Assembly: GCF_042678185.1 (NCBI RefSeq)
Contig: NZ_JBHUDQ010000010.1
Strand: one strand, 5' to 3'
Source: Ramlibacter ginsenosidimutans
GTDB lineage: Bacteria > Pseudomonadota > Gammaproteobacteria > Burkholderiales > Burkholderiaceae_C
Length of the DNA stretch: 64,000 bases
A model generated the notes under the pieces. That model was not told where the DNA came from. It searched no databases and was given only the letters and a program-made list of their open reading frames with translations. Both the position numbers and the translations under genes were made by a program. The first letter of the stretch is position 1; each line of letters starts with the position of its first letter. Positions 46,295-58,590 of the stretch are shown here, piece after piece.

Positions 46295-47424
46295 GCCTCG
46301 CGAATTTCGCTTTCCCGACGCCGATCACCTTCGGCCCAGGCGCCCGCAAGGAGGCCGGCCCGCACCTGCTCGAACAAGGGCTGCGCCGGCCGCTGATCGT
46401 CACGGACCGCGCGCTGGCCGCGCTGCCCCTGCTCGCCGAATTCCAGTCGCACCTGGCCGGGCTGAACGTCGCCGTGTACTCCGGCGTGTCCGGCAATCCC
46501 ACGGCCAGCCAAGTCATGGCTGGCGCCGAGGCGTACCGCGCGCACCGCGCCGACGCGATCATCGGTTTCGGCGGCGGGGCGGCGCTGGACGTGGCGAAGG
46601 TCGTCGGGCTCGCGGCCACGCACGAAGGCGACATCATCGAATACGCCTGGGACCACCCGCAGGTGCGGGCGATCACGCGGGAGCTGCCGTACTTCGTCGC
46701 GCTGCCCACCACCGCCGGCACGGGCTCGGAGGTCGGCCGTTCCGCGGTGATCAGCGAGGACGCCACGCACCTGAAGCGGGTGGTGTTCAGCGGGAAGATC
46801 CTGGCGCGCAAGGTCTTCGCCGATCCCGAGCTCACCGTGGGCCTGCCGGCGAACGTGACGGCCGCGACCGGCATGGACGCGCTCACGCACAACATCGAGA
46901 GCTGGCTGTCGCCGGCTTATCACCCGCTGTGCGACGGCATCGCGCTCGAAGGCACGCGCATCGCGGGCCGCTCGATCGTAGCCGCGGTGCGCGAGCCGGG
47001 CAACATCGCCGCCCGCAGCGACATGATGATGGCCTCGATGATGGGCGCGATCGCCTTCCAGAAGGACCTGGGCGCGGTGCATTCCTGCGCGCATGCGCTG
47101 GGCGCCGTCTGCGACATGCACCATGGCCTGGCGAACGCGCTGATGATCGAGACGGTGATGGCCTGGAACCTGGAAGCTGCCGACGACAAGTTCGAGGAGC
47201 TGGCGCACGTGTGCCGCACCGGTGGCGGCGGCCCGGGCTTCGTGCACTGGCTGGGCCAGGTCAAGCAGCAGATCGGCATCACCGGCACCTTGTCCTCCCA
47301 CGGCGTCAGGCTGGAGCAGCTGCCGCGGCTGGTGGAGATCGCCGTCAACGACATCTGCCACCGCACCAACCCGCGTCCGGTGACGGCACAGGACTTCGAG
47401 CGCCTCTTCCTGCAGGCGATGTGA
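46291..47424 (+). CDS. Iron-containing alcohol dehydrogenase
   Basis: This 377-residue group III dehydrogenase has a dinucleotide site in DAIIGFGGGAALDVAK near residue 90 and catalytic metal ligands Asp and His in GMDALTHNIES (about 196-201), HSCAHALG (about 267) and MHHGLANAL (about 278). It is expected to oxidise the hydroxyl of the gamma-glutamylated amine to an aldehyde. The metal could be Fe or Zn. It overlaps both neighbours (ATGA and TGATG). Confidence 0.9.
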   Translation: MSLANFAFPTPITFGPGARKEAGPHLLEQGLRRPLIVTDRALAALPLLAEFQSHLAGLNVAVYSGVSGNPTASQVMAGAEAYRAHRADAIIGFGGGAALDVAKVVGLAATHEGDIIEYAWDHPQVRAITRELPYFVALPTTAGTGSEVGRSAVISEDATHLKRVVFSGKILARKVFADPELTVGLPANVTAATGMDALTHNIESWLSPAYHPLCDGIALEGTRIAGRSIVAAVREPGNIAARSDMMMASMMGAIAFQKDLGAVHSCAHALGAVCDMHHGLANALMIETVMAWNLEAADDKFEELAHVCRTGGGGPGFVHWLGQVKQQIGITGTLSSHGVRLEQLPRLVEIAVNDICHRTNPRPVTAQDFERLFLQAM

Positions 47425-48194
47425 TGGACCGGCTGCGCATCGGCCTCAGCGCCTGCTTCTTCCACCCGGACGGGGAGCGCAAGGCCGCGCCGTCCAAGAC
47501 CCTGTTGTGGATCGAGCAGTCCACCGCGCACTGGCTGATGTCGGAAGGCGCGCTGCCGGTGATGGTGCCCTCGTTCAGCGGCGAGACTTTCCGCGGCGGC
47601 GTGGGCGTGGAGGACTATGCGCGCTGGCTCGACGGACTGGTGATGCATGGGGGCGCCGACGTGTGGCCGGGCAGCTATGGCGAGCAGCCGCTGCGGCCCG
47701 AATGGCACGGTGACCGCGTGCGCGACGAGTACGAGATCGCGCTGGTGCGGGCATTCTCGGCGGCCGGCAAGCCGGTGTTCGGCATCTGCCGCGGCCTGCA
47801 GTTGATCAACGTCGCGCACGGCGGCACGCTCTACCAGGACCTCCGCACGCAAAAGCCCGGCGCGCTGGTGCACCGCGACGCGGACGCGTACGATCTGAAC
47901 TTCCACGAGGTCGACATCCTGGCGGGTTCGCGGCTGGCGCAGCTGCTGCCGCCCGGGCGCCACAAGATCAACAGCGTGCACCACCAGGGCGTCAAGGGCC
48001 TCGCCCCCGGCTTCGAAGTGGAAGCCGTGTCGCCGGTCGATGGCGTGATCGAGGCGATCCGGCACACGGGCGGCCCGTGGGTCGCCGCCGTGCAATGGCA
48101 TCCCGAATTCCACCGGCCCGAACTGGGCGTGATCGACGACACGCCGCTGCTGCGCGACTTCCTGCAAGCGGCGCGCGCGGCCCGAACTGCATGA
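47424..48194 (+). CDS. Gamma-glutamyl-gamma-aminobutyrate hydrolase family protein (PuuD/IpuF-like)
   Basis: This 256-residue class I glutamine amidotransferase-fold hydrolase has its nucleophile Cys122 in GICRGLQLINV and His226/Glu228 in QWHPE. It would cleave the gamma-glutamyl bond at the end of the pathway, returning glutamate and releasing the amino acid product. ATG at 47424 shares a base with the dehydrogenase stop; its end overlaps the aldehyde dehydrogenase by ATGA. Confidence 0.88.
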   Translation: MDRLRIGLSACFFHPDGERKAAPSKTLLWIEQSTAHWLMSEGALPVMVPSFSGETFRGGVGVEDYARWLDGLVMHGGADVWPGSYGEQPLRPEWHGDRVRDEYEIALVRAFSAAGKPVFGICRGLQLINVAHGGTLYQDLRTQKPGALVHRDADAYDLNFHEVDILAGSRLAQLLPPGRHKINSVHHQGVKGLAPGFEVEAVSPVDGVIEAIRHTGGPWVAAVQWHPEFHRPELGVIDDTPLLRDFLQAARAARTA

Positions 48195-49564
48195 GCACTC
48201 TCACCATCCACAACCCCGCGACCGGAGAACCGATCACCACCTTGCCGGCGGACGATGCCGCGTCGGTCGCAGCGAAGTACCAGGCGGCGCGCGCCGCGCA
48301 AACGCAGTGGGCGCTGCTGCCGCTGTCGCAGCGCAAGCGCTGCATCGAGACGTTCCGCGCGGGCGTGGTGCGCGACCTGGAGCATCTCGCGCGCGTGATG
48401 ACGCAGGAGACCGGCAAGCCGATCCGCATGTCGCGCAACGAATTGAACGGCCTCCTGCCGCGCATCGACTTCTTCCTCGCGGAAGTGGATGCGGCGATCG
48501 CGCAGGAGACGGTGCACGAGGAAAGCGGCCTGCGCGAGCAGATCCAGCACGAGCCGCTGGGGGTGGTCGCGAACATCTCGGCCTGGAACTATCCGTGGTT
48601 CGTCGGCTGCAACGTGATCCTGCCGGCGCTGCTCACGGGCAACGCCGTGCTGTACAAGCCTTCCGAGTACGCGACGCTCACGGGCCAGGAGATCGCGCGG
48701 CTGCTGCACGAGGCCGGCGTCCCCGCCGACGTGATGGCCTGCCTGGTCGGGGCCGGGGAAGTGGGCGCGGCTCTCCTGGCGCAGCCCGTCGACGGCGTGT
48801 TCTTCACCGGCTCGCACGCGACCGGTCAGCGCATCGCCGAGGCGGTCGGCAAGCGCTTCGTGAAGCTGCAGCTGGAACTCGGTGGCAAGGACCCGACCTA
48901 CGTCTGCGACGACGCCGACCCGAAGGCGGCAGCCGAATCGCTCGCCGATGGCGCGATGTACAACACCGGCCAGAGCTGCTGTTCGGTCGAGCGCATCTAC
49001 GTGCACGAGAAGATCCACGATGCCTTCGTCGACCACTTCGTGCGCACCGTGCGCGGTTTCACGCGCGGCGATCCCATGAGCGAGGACACCTACATCGGTG
49101 CGATCACGCGTGCCCCGCAGCTCGACGTGCTGGACCGCCAGGTCGCCGACGCGCAGCGCAAGGGGGCCGACCTGCTGCTGGGTGGCCGCAAGGCGCCGGG
49201 CCCGGGCAACTGGTACGAGCCGACGGTCATGGTCGACGTGGACCACGACATGGACATCATGCGCGAGGAGAGCTTCGGTCCCGTGATCGGCATCCAGAAG
49301 GTGAGCGGCGACGACGAAGCGGTGCGCCTGATGAACGACACCCGCTACGGCCTCACCGCCGGCGTCTACACGCCCGACGAGGCGCGCGCGCGGCGCATCC
49401 TCGCGCAGGTGCACGCGGGCAGCGTGTACTGGAACTGCTGCGACCGCGTGAGCCCGCGCCTGCCCTGGAGCGGCGTCGGCGATTCCGGGGTGGGCCTCAC
49501 GCTTTCGAAGTACGGCATCCAGGCCTTCACGCGGCCCAAGGCCTGGCACCTGCGTTCGGGCTGA
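48191..49564 (+). CDS. NAD(P)-dependent aldehyde dehydrogenase
   Basis: This 457-residue enzyme has general-base Glu229 in LELGGKD and nucleophile Cys263 in NTGQSCC. The cofactor site is near NISAWNYPWF and YKPSEYA. It probably oxidises the gamma-glutamyl aldehyde from the preceding dehydrogenase, as PuuC or IpuH do. It is the last gene of the operon; the next gene is on the opposite strand. Confidence 0.9.
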   Translation: MSTLTIHNPATGEPITTLPADDAASVAAKYQAARAAQTQWALLPLSQRKRCIETFRAGVVRDLEHLARVMTQETGKPIRMSRNELNGLLPRIDFFLAEVDAAIAQETVHEESGLREQIQHEPLGVVANISAWNYPWFVGCNVILPALLTGNAVLYKPSEYATLTGQEIARLLHEAGVPADVMACLVGAGEVGAALLAQPVDGVFFTGSHATGQRIAEAVGKRFVKLQLELGGKDPTYVCDDADPKAAAESLADGAMYNTGQSCCSVERIYVHEKIHDAFVDHFVRTVRGFTRGDPMSEDTYIGAITRAPQLDVLDRQVADAQRKGADLLLGGRKAPGPGNWYEPTVMVDVDHDMDIMREESFGPVIGIQKVSGDDEAVRLMNDTRYGLTAGVYTPDEARARRILAQVHAGSVYWNCCDRVSPRLPWSGVGDSGVGLTLSKYGIQAFTRPKAWHLRSG

Positions 49565-49589
49565 GGACCGGCGGCTGCCGGCCCGATGC

Positions 49590-50630
49590 CTACACCCAGC
49601 CGCCCACGCGCAGTTCGCGCGTGAGCCACGCCGCGTACACCGGCGCCGCGACCAGGCCACCGAGGCCGAACCCCGCTTCCAGCACCACCATCGCACCGAG
49701 CATGGTGTAGGTCGGCACGTTCGTGCGCCCGCCGACGATGCGGGCGTTCAGGAAGTACTCGAGCTTGTGGATCACGACCAGGAAGCCGAGCGAAGCCACG
49801 CCGATCCACGCGCCCACCGTGAGCGCCGCGACGGTGATCGCCGCGTTCGACAGCAGGTTGCCGATGATGGGCACGAGGCTCGCGAAGAAGGTGAAGCCCA
49901 CGAGCGTGGACGACAAGGGCACGTGGTAGCCGAACATGGGCAGCACGCCGAGCAGGTAGATCGCCGTGAGTCCGGAGTTGATGAAGGAAATGCGCAACTG
50001 CGCCGCGAACACGTCGCCGAAGGCGTCGGCCAGCTGCACCATGCGTTCCCGCGCGAGCAGGATCAGCGGCCGCCGCGGCGGTGCGTGCGGCCGGCGTTTG
50101 GCGGCCGCAGCCATCAGGCCGATCGCCAGGCCGAGGATGATGTGCACCAGGATCTTCAGCGCGGAGCTGCCCCAGCGCTGCACTTCGGCGGCGTGCTCGC
50201 GCAGCCAGCCGCTCACCGCGCTTTGCACGGATTCGGCCGATTCAGGCAGCCGTTCGCCGATCCAGCTCGGAGCGGTCGCGCGCAACTGGTCGAGCGTGTC
50301 GGCGACGAGCTTCATCAGCCGCTCCAGGCCGCCCGAGCGGAACAACAGCTCCGACGCCGCCAGCAGCGCGACGACCAGGACGGCGACCATCGCGAACACC
50401 ACCAGCCAGCGCACGGCGCGCCGCGGCCAGGAACCGTGCGACGGCCCCGTGAAGTTGCGCACGCGCCGGTACAGGACGTAGCCGGCGAGGCCCGCGAACA
50501 GCGCCGGAATCAGGTGCAACCACAGCAGCCCGATCAGCACGGCCGCGGCAATGAGGACGGCGCGCAGGCGCAGGTGCTCGTGCGCCCGTTCCACCGGCGC
50601 GGTCTCGATCGAGGTCAGGGGCCGCTTCAC
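49590..50630 (-). CDS. AI-2E family membrane permease (PerM-like)
   Basis: This 346-residue protein has about eight membrane segments, including one pair at the N-terminus (AVLIGLLWLHLIPALFAG). The family's central DFF-like region is replaced by ISFINSGLTAIYLLGV, followed by FFASLVPIIGNLLSN. These UPF0118 proteins are commonly described as autoinducer-2 exporters, but many are only distantly so. Transport function is therefore uncertain. Confidence 0.83.
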   Translation of the reverse strand: MKRPLTSIETAPVERAHEHLRLRAVLIAAAVLIGLLWLHLIPALFAGLAGYVLYRRVRNFTGPSHGSWPRRAVRWLVVFAMVAVLVVALLAASELLFRSGGLERLMKLVADTLDQLRATAPSWIGERLPESAESVQSAVSGWLREHAAEVQRWGSSALKILVHIILGLAIGLMAAAAKRRPHAPPRRPLILLARERMVQLADAFGDVFAAQLRISFINSGLTAIYLLGVLPMFGYHVPLSSTLVGFTFFASLVPIIGNLLSNAAITVAALTVGAWIGVASLGFLVVIHKLEYFLNARIVGGRTNVPTYTMLGAMVVLEAGFGLGGLVAAPVYAAWLTRELRVGGWV

Positions 50631-50679
50631 CGGCCCATTGTGCCCCGCGGCTGCGCGGCCGGGGGGCGCGGCCGACGCG

Positions 50680-51246
50680 CTACTTCTTCGCCGCGGGCCG
50701 GCCGTACTTCGCGGTGAAGCTGGCTTTGCCGATCGCGTTCCCGTTGATCATGAATCCCGCCAGGGCCGCGGTGGCATCGGCCGGAATGTCCAGCTTGTCC
50801 GTCTTCAGCGCGACCACCGTGAAGACGTAGCGGTGCGGCTTGTCGCCTTCCGGGGGGCAGGTGCCGCCCCATGCCGCCACGCCGTAGTCGTTGCGCACCT
50901 GGCGCGCGCCCTGCGGCAGGTTGGCGTTGCTCGCATTGCCGGCGTCGGGCTTCAGCTCGGTCACGTTCGCCGGGATGTTGATGACCGACCAGTGCCACCA
51001 GCCGGAGCCGGTGGGCGCGTCCGGGTCATAGACCGTGACGGCGAAGCTCTTCGTGTCCTTGGGAGCGCCGCTCCACTTGAGCGCCGGCGACTTGTTCTCG
51101 CCGCTGCAGCCGAACACGTTGGCCTCGAACTTCTTGTCCATCATCGCGTTGGGCTTGACGTCCGGGCTCTCCAGCTTGAAGCCGGCTGCGTGCGCCGTGG
51201 CGACCGCCGCGACGGCAAGGGCGGCTGCGATCAGGCTTGCTTTCAT
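50680..51246 (-). CDS. YbhB/YbcL family (PEBP-like) exported protein
   Basis: This 188-residue exported protein has a signal peptide (21 residues ending ATAHA). The PEBP ligand pocket is visible as SPALKWSGAP, YDPDAPTGSGWWHW and YGVAAWGGTCPP. The family is named after a Raf kinase inhibitor, but bacterial members have no known kinase partner. AGGAGG precedes ATG 51246. Confidence 0.9.
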   Translation of the reverse strand: MKASLIAAALAVAAVATAHAAGFKLESPDVKPNAMMDKKFEANVFGCSGENKSPALKWSGAPKDTKSFAVTVYDPDAPTGSGWWHWSVINIPANVTELKPDAGNASNANLPQGARQVRNDYGVAAWGGTCPPEGDKPHRYVFTVVALKTDKLDIPADATAALAGFMINGNAIGKASFTAKYGRPAAKK

Positions 51247-51361
51247 GGGGCCTCCTGTCGTGGTGCTTGTGCCCGCGATGATGCCTCGGCCGAGCCAGCT
51301 TGTCTCGGCCGGGCTGCCCATCCCGGGCGCGGCCCCGCGGCCGCCGGGTGCCAGGCCGCCG

Positions 51362-54367
<3,006 letters not shown>

Positions 54368-54430
54368 GGACCGCTCACGCGCTGCCTTGCGGCAATCGCG
54401 TCCTTGATGTTCTTACAATCTGCGCTTCCT

Positions 54431-54472
54431 CACGCGCGCATACGCGCATGCGCACACGCGCGCACGTGTACG
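54431..54472. other. 42-bp strictly alternating pyrimidine-purine tract (candidate Z-DNA)
   Basis: Every step from 54431 to 54472 alternates pyrimidine and purine, mostly CG and CA/TG dinucleotides. It lies in the 131-bp divergent promoter region between topB and the SET gene. Such tracts adopt left-handed Z-DNA under negative supercoiling. The pattern is directly visible; formation and effect are inferred. Confidence 0.8.
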
Positions 54473-54498
54473 AATCCAAATTAACACGAAATCATTTC

Positions 54499-55026
54499 AT
54501 GCCCGCAAAGTCCCCGGCGTCGCCCCGCGCCGCCGCCCCCAGGAAGTCCCCGGCCGCCAAGGCGGCGCCCCGGACCAACCGCAGGATCCAGGTCCGCAAG
54601 TCGGGCGTCCACGGCAAGGGCGTCTTCGCGCTGCAGGACATCCCCGAGGGGGAGACGCTCATCGAATATGTGGGCGAGATCATCACGTGGAAAGAGGCCC
54701 AGCGCCGCCATCCCTGGAATCCGGACGATCCCAACCACACCTTCTACTTTCACGTCGATGACGGGCGCGTGATCGACGCGGCCGTGGGCGGCAACGCGGC
54801 GCGCTGGATCAACCATTCGTGCAATCCGAACTGCGAGGCGGACGAGGAGGAAGGCCGGGTGTTCATCAAGACGCTGCGCAACATCAAGGCGGGCGAGGAG
54901 CTGAACTACGACTACGGCCTGATCATCGACGAGCCGTACACGAAGAAGCTCAAGGCGGAGTATCCGTGCTGGTGCGGCAGCAAGAACTGCCGCGGCACCC
55001 TGCTGGCGCCCAAGCGCCGCCGCTGA
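54499..55026 (+). CDS. SET-domain protein-lysine methyltransferase
   Basis: This 175-residue protein has a basic N-terminal tail (PAKSPASPRAAAPRKSPAAK) followed by a complete SET domain. Its elements in order are GVHGKGVFALQDIPEGE, the pseudoknot motif WINHSCNPNCEAD, catalytic ELNYDYG, and a post-SET Cys cluster CWCGSKNCRG. SET enzymes methylate lysines using SAM. It is 5 nt from birA, but ATG 54499 has no obvious ribosome site; the upstream start in frame is less plausible because the extra 48 residues are non-conserved. Substrate is unknown; histone-like or TopB tails are candidates. Confidence 0.92.
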   Translation: MPAKSPASPRAAAPRKSPAAKAAPRTNRRIQVRKSGVHGKGVFALQDIPEGETLIEYVGEIITWKEAQRRHPWNPDDPNHTFYFHVDDGRVIDAAVGGNAARWINHSCNPNCEADEEEGRVFIKTLRNIKAGEELNYDYGLIIDEPYTKKLKAEYPCWCGSKNCRGTLLAPKRRR

Positions 55027-55028
55027 CC

Positions 55029-55781
55029 ATGCGCTGGGAAGCCGAGGCCTTGTGGGAAGCGGTGGCGCCGCTGCTGCCCGGCTTCACGGTCGAAATCCTG
55101 CCCGAGATCGACTCCAGCAACAGCGAGCTGATGCGGCGCGCCCGCGACGGCCAGCGCGATCCCGTGCTGCTGGTCGCCGAGCGCCAGACCGCCGGCCGCG
55201 GCCGGCTGGGCCGTTCCTGGCTCGCCGAGCCCGGGGCCTCGCTGACCTTCTCCCTGGGCCTGCCGCTGCAGCTCGCCGATTGGTCCGGGCTTTCGCTGGC
55301 CGTGGGCGCGAGCCTGGCCGAGAGCCTGCATCCGGAGGTCCGCCTCAAGTGGCCGAACGACCTCTGGCTGCAGGAGCGCAAGCTCGCCGGCATCCTCATC
55401 GAAACCGCGAGCCTGGACGGCAGCCGCTACGCGGTGATCGGGGTCGGCATCAACATCGCGACGCGGGCCGCCGAAGGCCTCTCCACGCCCCCGGCGGCGC
55501 TGCGCGAGCTGCTGCCCGGCATCGAGGCGCCGCAGGTCCTGCAACGCGTGGTCCTGCCCCTGGTGCGCGACGTGCTCGGGTTCGCCGAGGCAGGCTTCGC
55601 GCCTTTCCATGCGCGCTTCGACGCGCGCGACGCCTTGCGCGACCGGCCCGTGCGGCTCAGCGACGGCAGCGAGGGCACCGCCCACGGGGTGGCCGATGAT
55701 GGCAGCCTGCTGGTGCATACTGCGGCCGGCCTGCACGCGATCGGCAGTTCCGAGGTGAGCGTGCGTCCCGCCGTCCGCTGA
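55029..55781 (+). CDS. birA: Biotin-[acetyl-CoA-carboxylase] ligase (group I, no DNA-binding domain)
   Basis: This 250-residue cytoplasmic enzyme biotinylates the carboxylase carrier protein. The nucleotide/biotin loop AGRGRLGRSW near residue 57 and KWPNDLWL near 117 define the family, with a C-terminal SH3-like cap. It has no N-terminal winged-helix domain, so unlike E. coli BirA it cannot repress biotin genes. It starts 3 nt after the SET stop. Confidence 0.93.
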   Translation: MRWEAEALWEAVAPLLPGFTVEILPEIDSSNSELMRRARDGQRDPVLLVAERQTAGRGRLGRSWLAEPGASLTFSLGLPLQLADWSGLSLAVGASLAESLHPEVRLKWPNDLWLQERKLAGILIETASLDGSRYAVIGVGINIATRAAEGLSTPPAALRELLPGIEAPQVLQRVVLPLVRDVLGFAEAGFAPFHARFDARDALRDRPVRLSDGSEGTAHGVADDGSLLVHTAAGLHAIGSSEVSVRPAVR

Positions 55782-55791
55782 ACATCCCCCC

Positions 55792-56448
55792 ATGCTGCGC
55801 CTGCTCGTCCTGCTCCTGTTGCTGGCCAACGCCGGGTACTACGCCTGGTCGCACGGCCTGCTGCTGGCCTGGGGCGCCGGCCCCTCTCAGCAATCGGAGC
55901 CGCAGCGCGTGCAGCAGCAGGTCCGGCCCGAGGCGGTGCAGGTGCTGTCCCCGTCCGAACTGAAGCAGGTGGAGACAGTCGCGGCGCAGGCGCCGCGGCA
56001 GCCGGAGTGCCTGCAAACGGCGGCACTGGATCCGGCGCAGCTCACGCTGCTGCGCGGCGTGCTGGCGAGCTGGCCGGCGGGCTCGTGGAGCTTCGCGCCG
56101 GTCACGGAACCCGCCCGCTGGATCGTCTACATGGGCAAGTATCCGGGCGTCGAGCAGCTCGCGCACAAGCGCGCGGAGCTGCGCCAGCTGGGCATCACAT
56201 TCGACGCGCCGGGCAATCCCGAGCTGGAGCCCGGGCTGTCGCTCGGCGCCTTCCCGACGGAGGCCGCCGCCACCGCGCAGCTCGCCACGCTCGCGGAGCG
56301 CGGCGTGCGCACCGCGCGCGTGGTGCAGGACCGGTCGGAGCAGAAGGGCGAAGGCCTGCAGCTCCCGGCCGTGGACGACAGCCTGCGCCCCCGGCTGGAA
56401 GAGCTGAAGCCCGCGCTCGCGAACAAACCCCTGCGGCCCTGCCGCTGA
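55792..56448 (+). CDS. SPOR-like membrane-anchored protein
   Basis: This 218-residue protein has one N-terminal membrane anchor (LRLLVLLLLLANAGYYAW) and a C-terminal segment from about residue 90 that looks like a SPOR-type repeat (SWSFAPVTEPARWIVYMGKY). SPOR domains bind denuded peptidoglycan at division sites. It follows birA by 10 nt, an arrangement common in Burkholderiales. Confidence 0.78.
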   Translation: MLRLLVLLLLLANAGYYAWSHGLLLAWGAGPSQQSEPQRVQQQVRPEAVQVLSPSELKQVETVAAQAPRQPECLQTAALDPAQLTLLRGVLASWPAGSWSFAPVTEPARWIVYMGKYPGVEQLAHKRAELRQLGITFDAPGNPELEPGLSLGAFPTEAAATAQLATLAERGVRTARVVQDRSEQKGEGLQLPAVDDSLRPRLEELKPALANKPLRPCR

Positions 56449-56463
56449 ACCCGAGGAGTCGTC

Positions 56464-57120
56464 ATGTCCCTGAAGCTCTATTTCGCGCCGGGCGCCTGTT
56501 CGTTCGTGCCGCATGCCCTGCTGGAAACGGCGGGGGCGGACTTCGAGCCGGTCATGGTCAAGCTGCACAAGAACGAGCAGAACGACGCCGCCTTCCGCGC
56601 CGTGAATCCGCGTGGCCAAGTGCCCGTGCTGGTGGACGGCGAGCAGGTGATCACGCAGATCGTCGCGATCGTGAGCTACCTGGACGCGAAGTTTCCCGAG
56701 CAGCAGTTCCTGCCGCGCGAGCCGCTCGCGCGCACCCGCGTGCTCGAGAGCCTGGCGTGGATGAACAACACGGCGCACCCGACGTTCACGCACGTGTTCA
56801 TGCCCTTCAAGTTCGCCGGGACGCCCGAGGCGCAGGAGGAGCTGAAGGCCTTCAACGCCAAGGTGTACGCGAGCCTGCTCGGCGAGATCGAGGCGATGGC
56901 CAGCAAGGCGGCCGCCGCCGGCCAGCCCTGGCTGGGCGGCGAGCGACTGGGCCCGCTGGACGTCTACGCGCTGGTGCTGCTGCGCTGGGGCGGCTTCGCG
57001 AAGATCGACCCGACCAGCTATCCGGCGCTGTGGGCGCACGTGCAGAAGGTCGCGCAGCAGCCCGGCGTGGCGAAGGCGATCGAGCGCGAGCGGCTGCAGC
57101 TCAATCTCTACAAGCCCTGA
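56464..57120 (+). CDS. Glutathione S-transferase family protein
   Basis: This 218-residue cytosolic protein has a thioredoxin-like N-domain with LYFAPGACSFVPHALLE (a possible catalytic Ser/Cys at residues 10-11) and the glutathione-binding cis-Pro in GQVPVLV. An all-helical C-domain follows. It belongs to the beta-like/GstA group. The substrate is unknown. A GAGGAG-like ribosome site precedes it. Confidence 0.88.
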   Translation: MSLKLYFAPGACSFVPHALLETAGADFEPVMVKLHKNEQNDAAFRAVNPRGQVPVLVDGEQVITQIVAIVSYLDAKFPEQQFLPREPLARTRVLESLAWMNNTAHPTFTHVFMPFKFAGTPEAQEELKAFNAKVYASLLGEIEAMASKAAAAGQPWLGGERLGPLDVYALVLLRWGGFAKIDPTSYPALWAHVQKVAQQPGVAKAIERERLQLNLYKP

Positions 57121-57123
57121 GGT

Positions 57124-58590
57124 TCACGCGGCCTGCGTGGCCGTCACGGCTTCCGGCTGCGTGGCCGTGGCGTCGAAGCGCACGCTGACGCGCGTGCCCG
57201 GCGGCACCTGGCCCGGACGCGCGTCTTGGATGGCGATCGTGGCGTGGTGCTGGCGCGCGATTTCAAGCACGATGGGCAGGCCCAGACCGGAGCCGTCGAC
57301 GTTGGTGCCGAGCGCGCGGTAGAACGGCTGGAACACCAGCTCACGCTCGCCCTCCGGGATGCCGGGGCCCGTGTCTTCCACCTCAAGCAGCAGTGCGTGG
57401 CCGGCGGGATCGGCCAGCACGCGCGCCGTCACCACGCCGGGGTGGTCGGGGCTGGAGGGCGTGTAGTTCACCGCGTTGTCCAGCAGGTTGCGGATCAACT
57501 CCTTCAGCAGCGTGGGGTTGCCCTGCAGCGTGACGCCCGGCGTGCGCGGCTGCACCCCGTCGTAGCCGAGGTCGATCTTCTTCTCCATGGCGCGCGGCAC
57601 GGTGTCGCGGACCGCCTCGATGGCCAGGGCCGCCAGGTCGCAGGGCTGGCGCACCATCGCCTTGCTGCTGTTCTCGGCGCGCGCCAGCGCCAGCAACTGG
57701 TTGACGGTGTGCGTCGCGCGCATGCTGGAGCGGCCGATCAGCTTCAGGGATTGCTTCAGCTGCTCGGCGTCGACCTGCTCGCGCTGGGCGAGGTCGGCCT
57801 GCATGCGCAGGCCCGCGAGCGGCGTTTTCAGCTGGTGCGCGGCGTCGGCGAGGAAGCGCTTCTGCGTCGCGATGGAGCTTTTCAGGCGCGTCAGCAGGTC
57901 GTTCACGGACGAAACGAGGGGAGCGACCTCCAGCGGCACCACGCGGTCGTCGAGCGGGCTCAGGTCGTCGGGTTTGCGGGCGCGGATGCGCTCCTCCAGT
58001 TCGGACAGCGGCTTGATCCCGCGCACGAGCGCCAGCCACACCAGCAGCACGGCGAGCGGCAGGATCACGAGTTGCGGCAGCATCACGCCCTTGATGATCT
58101 CGGTGGCGAGCACGGACCGCTTCTCGCGCGTTTCGGCGACCTGAACCAGCACGGGAGCCGCGCCCGGCACCTGCACCCAGGTGGCGGCGACGCGCACGTC
58201 CACGCCGCGCATCTCCGCGTCGCGCAGCCGCGTCTCGCCGGGCGCCGGGCGCTCGTCGTCCGGCGGCGGGGGCAGGTCGCGCTCGCCGGAGAGCAGCTCG
58301 CCTTGCGACCCGAGCACCTGGAAGTAGACCTGGTCGGCCTCGTCGGCGCGCAGGATCTCGCGGGCGGGCTGCGGCAGGTTGAAGCTGGGACGCTGCGCCT
58401 GCACGGTGACCAGCTGCGCCAGCGCCTGCACGTTGTATTCGAGCGCGCGGTCGAACGGCTTGCCCGCGATGCTCTGCGCCACCAGCCAGGTGAGCGCGAG
58501 GCTGACCGGCCACAGCAGCAGCAGCGGGGTGAGCATCCAGTCCAGGATCTCGCCGAACAGCGAGCGTTGCTCACGCTGGAAGATCTTCAT
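57124..58590 (-). CDS. Sensor histidine kinase (TctE-like)
   Basis: This 488-residue inner-membrane sensor has transmembrane segments near residues 20-40 and 170-190 around a periplasmic sensor domain of about 130 residues. A short HAMP (to about 243), H-box His252 in ADAAHQLKTPLAG, and HATPase motifs NLLDNAVNYTP, EDTGPGIPE and GLGLPI follow. TctE relatives sense tricarboxylates, but the ligand is unknown here. ATG 58590 is preferred over TTG 58596. It pairs with the regulator upstream. Confidence 0.9.
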   Translation of the reverse strand: MKIFQREQRSLFGEILDWMLTPLLLLWPVSLALTWLVAQSIAGKPFDRALEYNVQALAQLVTVQAQRPSFNLPQPAREILRADEADQVYFQVLGSQGELLSGERDLPPPPDDERPAPGETRLRDAEMRGVDVRVAATWVQVPGAAPVLVQVAETREKRSVLATEIIKGVMLPQLVILPLAVLLVWLALVRGIKPLSELEERIRARKPDDLSPLDDRVVPLEVAPLVSSVNDLLTRLKSSIATQKRFLADAAHQLKTPLAGLRMQADLAQREQVDAEQLKQSLKLIGRSSMRATHTVNQLLALARAENSSKAMVRQPCDLAALAIEAVRDTVPRAMEKKIDLGYDGVQPRTPGVTLQGNPTLLKELIRNLLDNAVNYTPSSPDHPGVVTARVLADPAGHALLLEVEDTGPGIPEGERELVFQPFYRALGTNVDGSGLGLPIVLEIARQHHATIAIQDARPGQVPPGTRVSVRFDATATQPEAVTATQAA

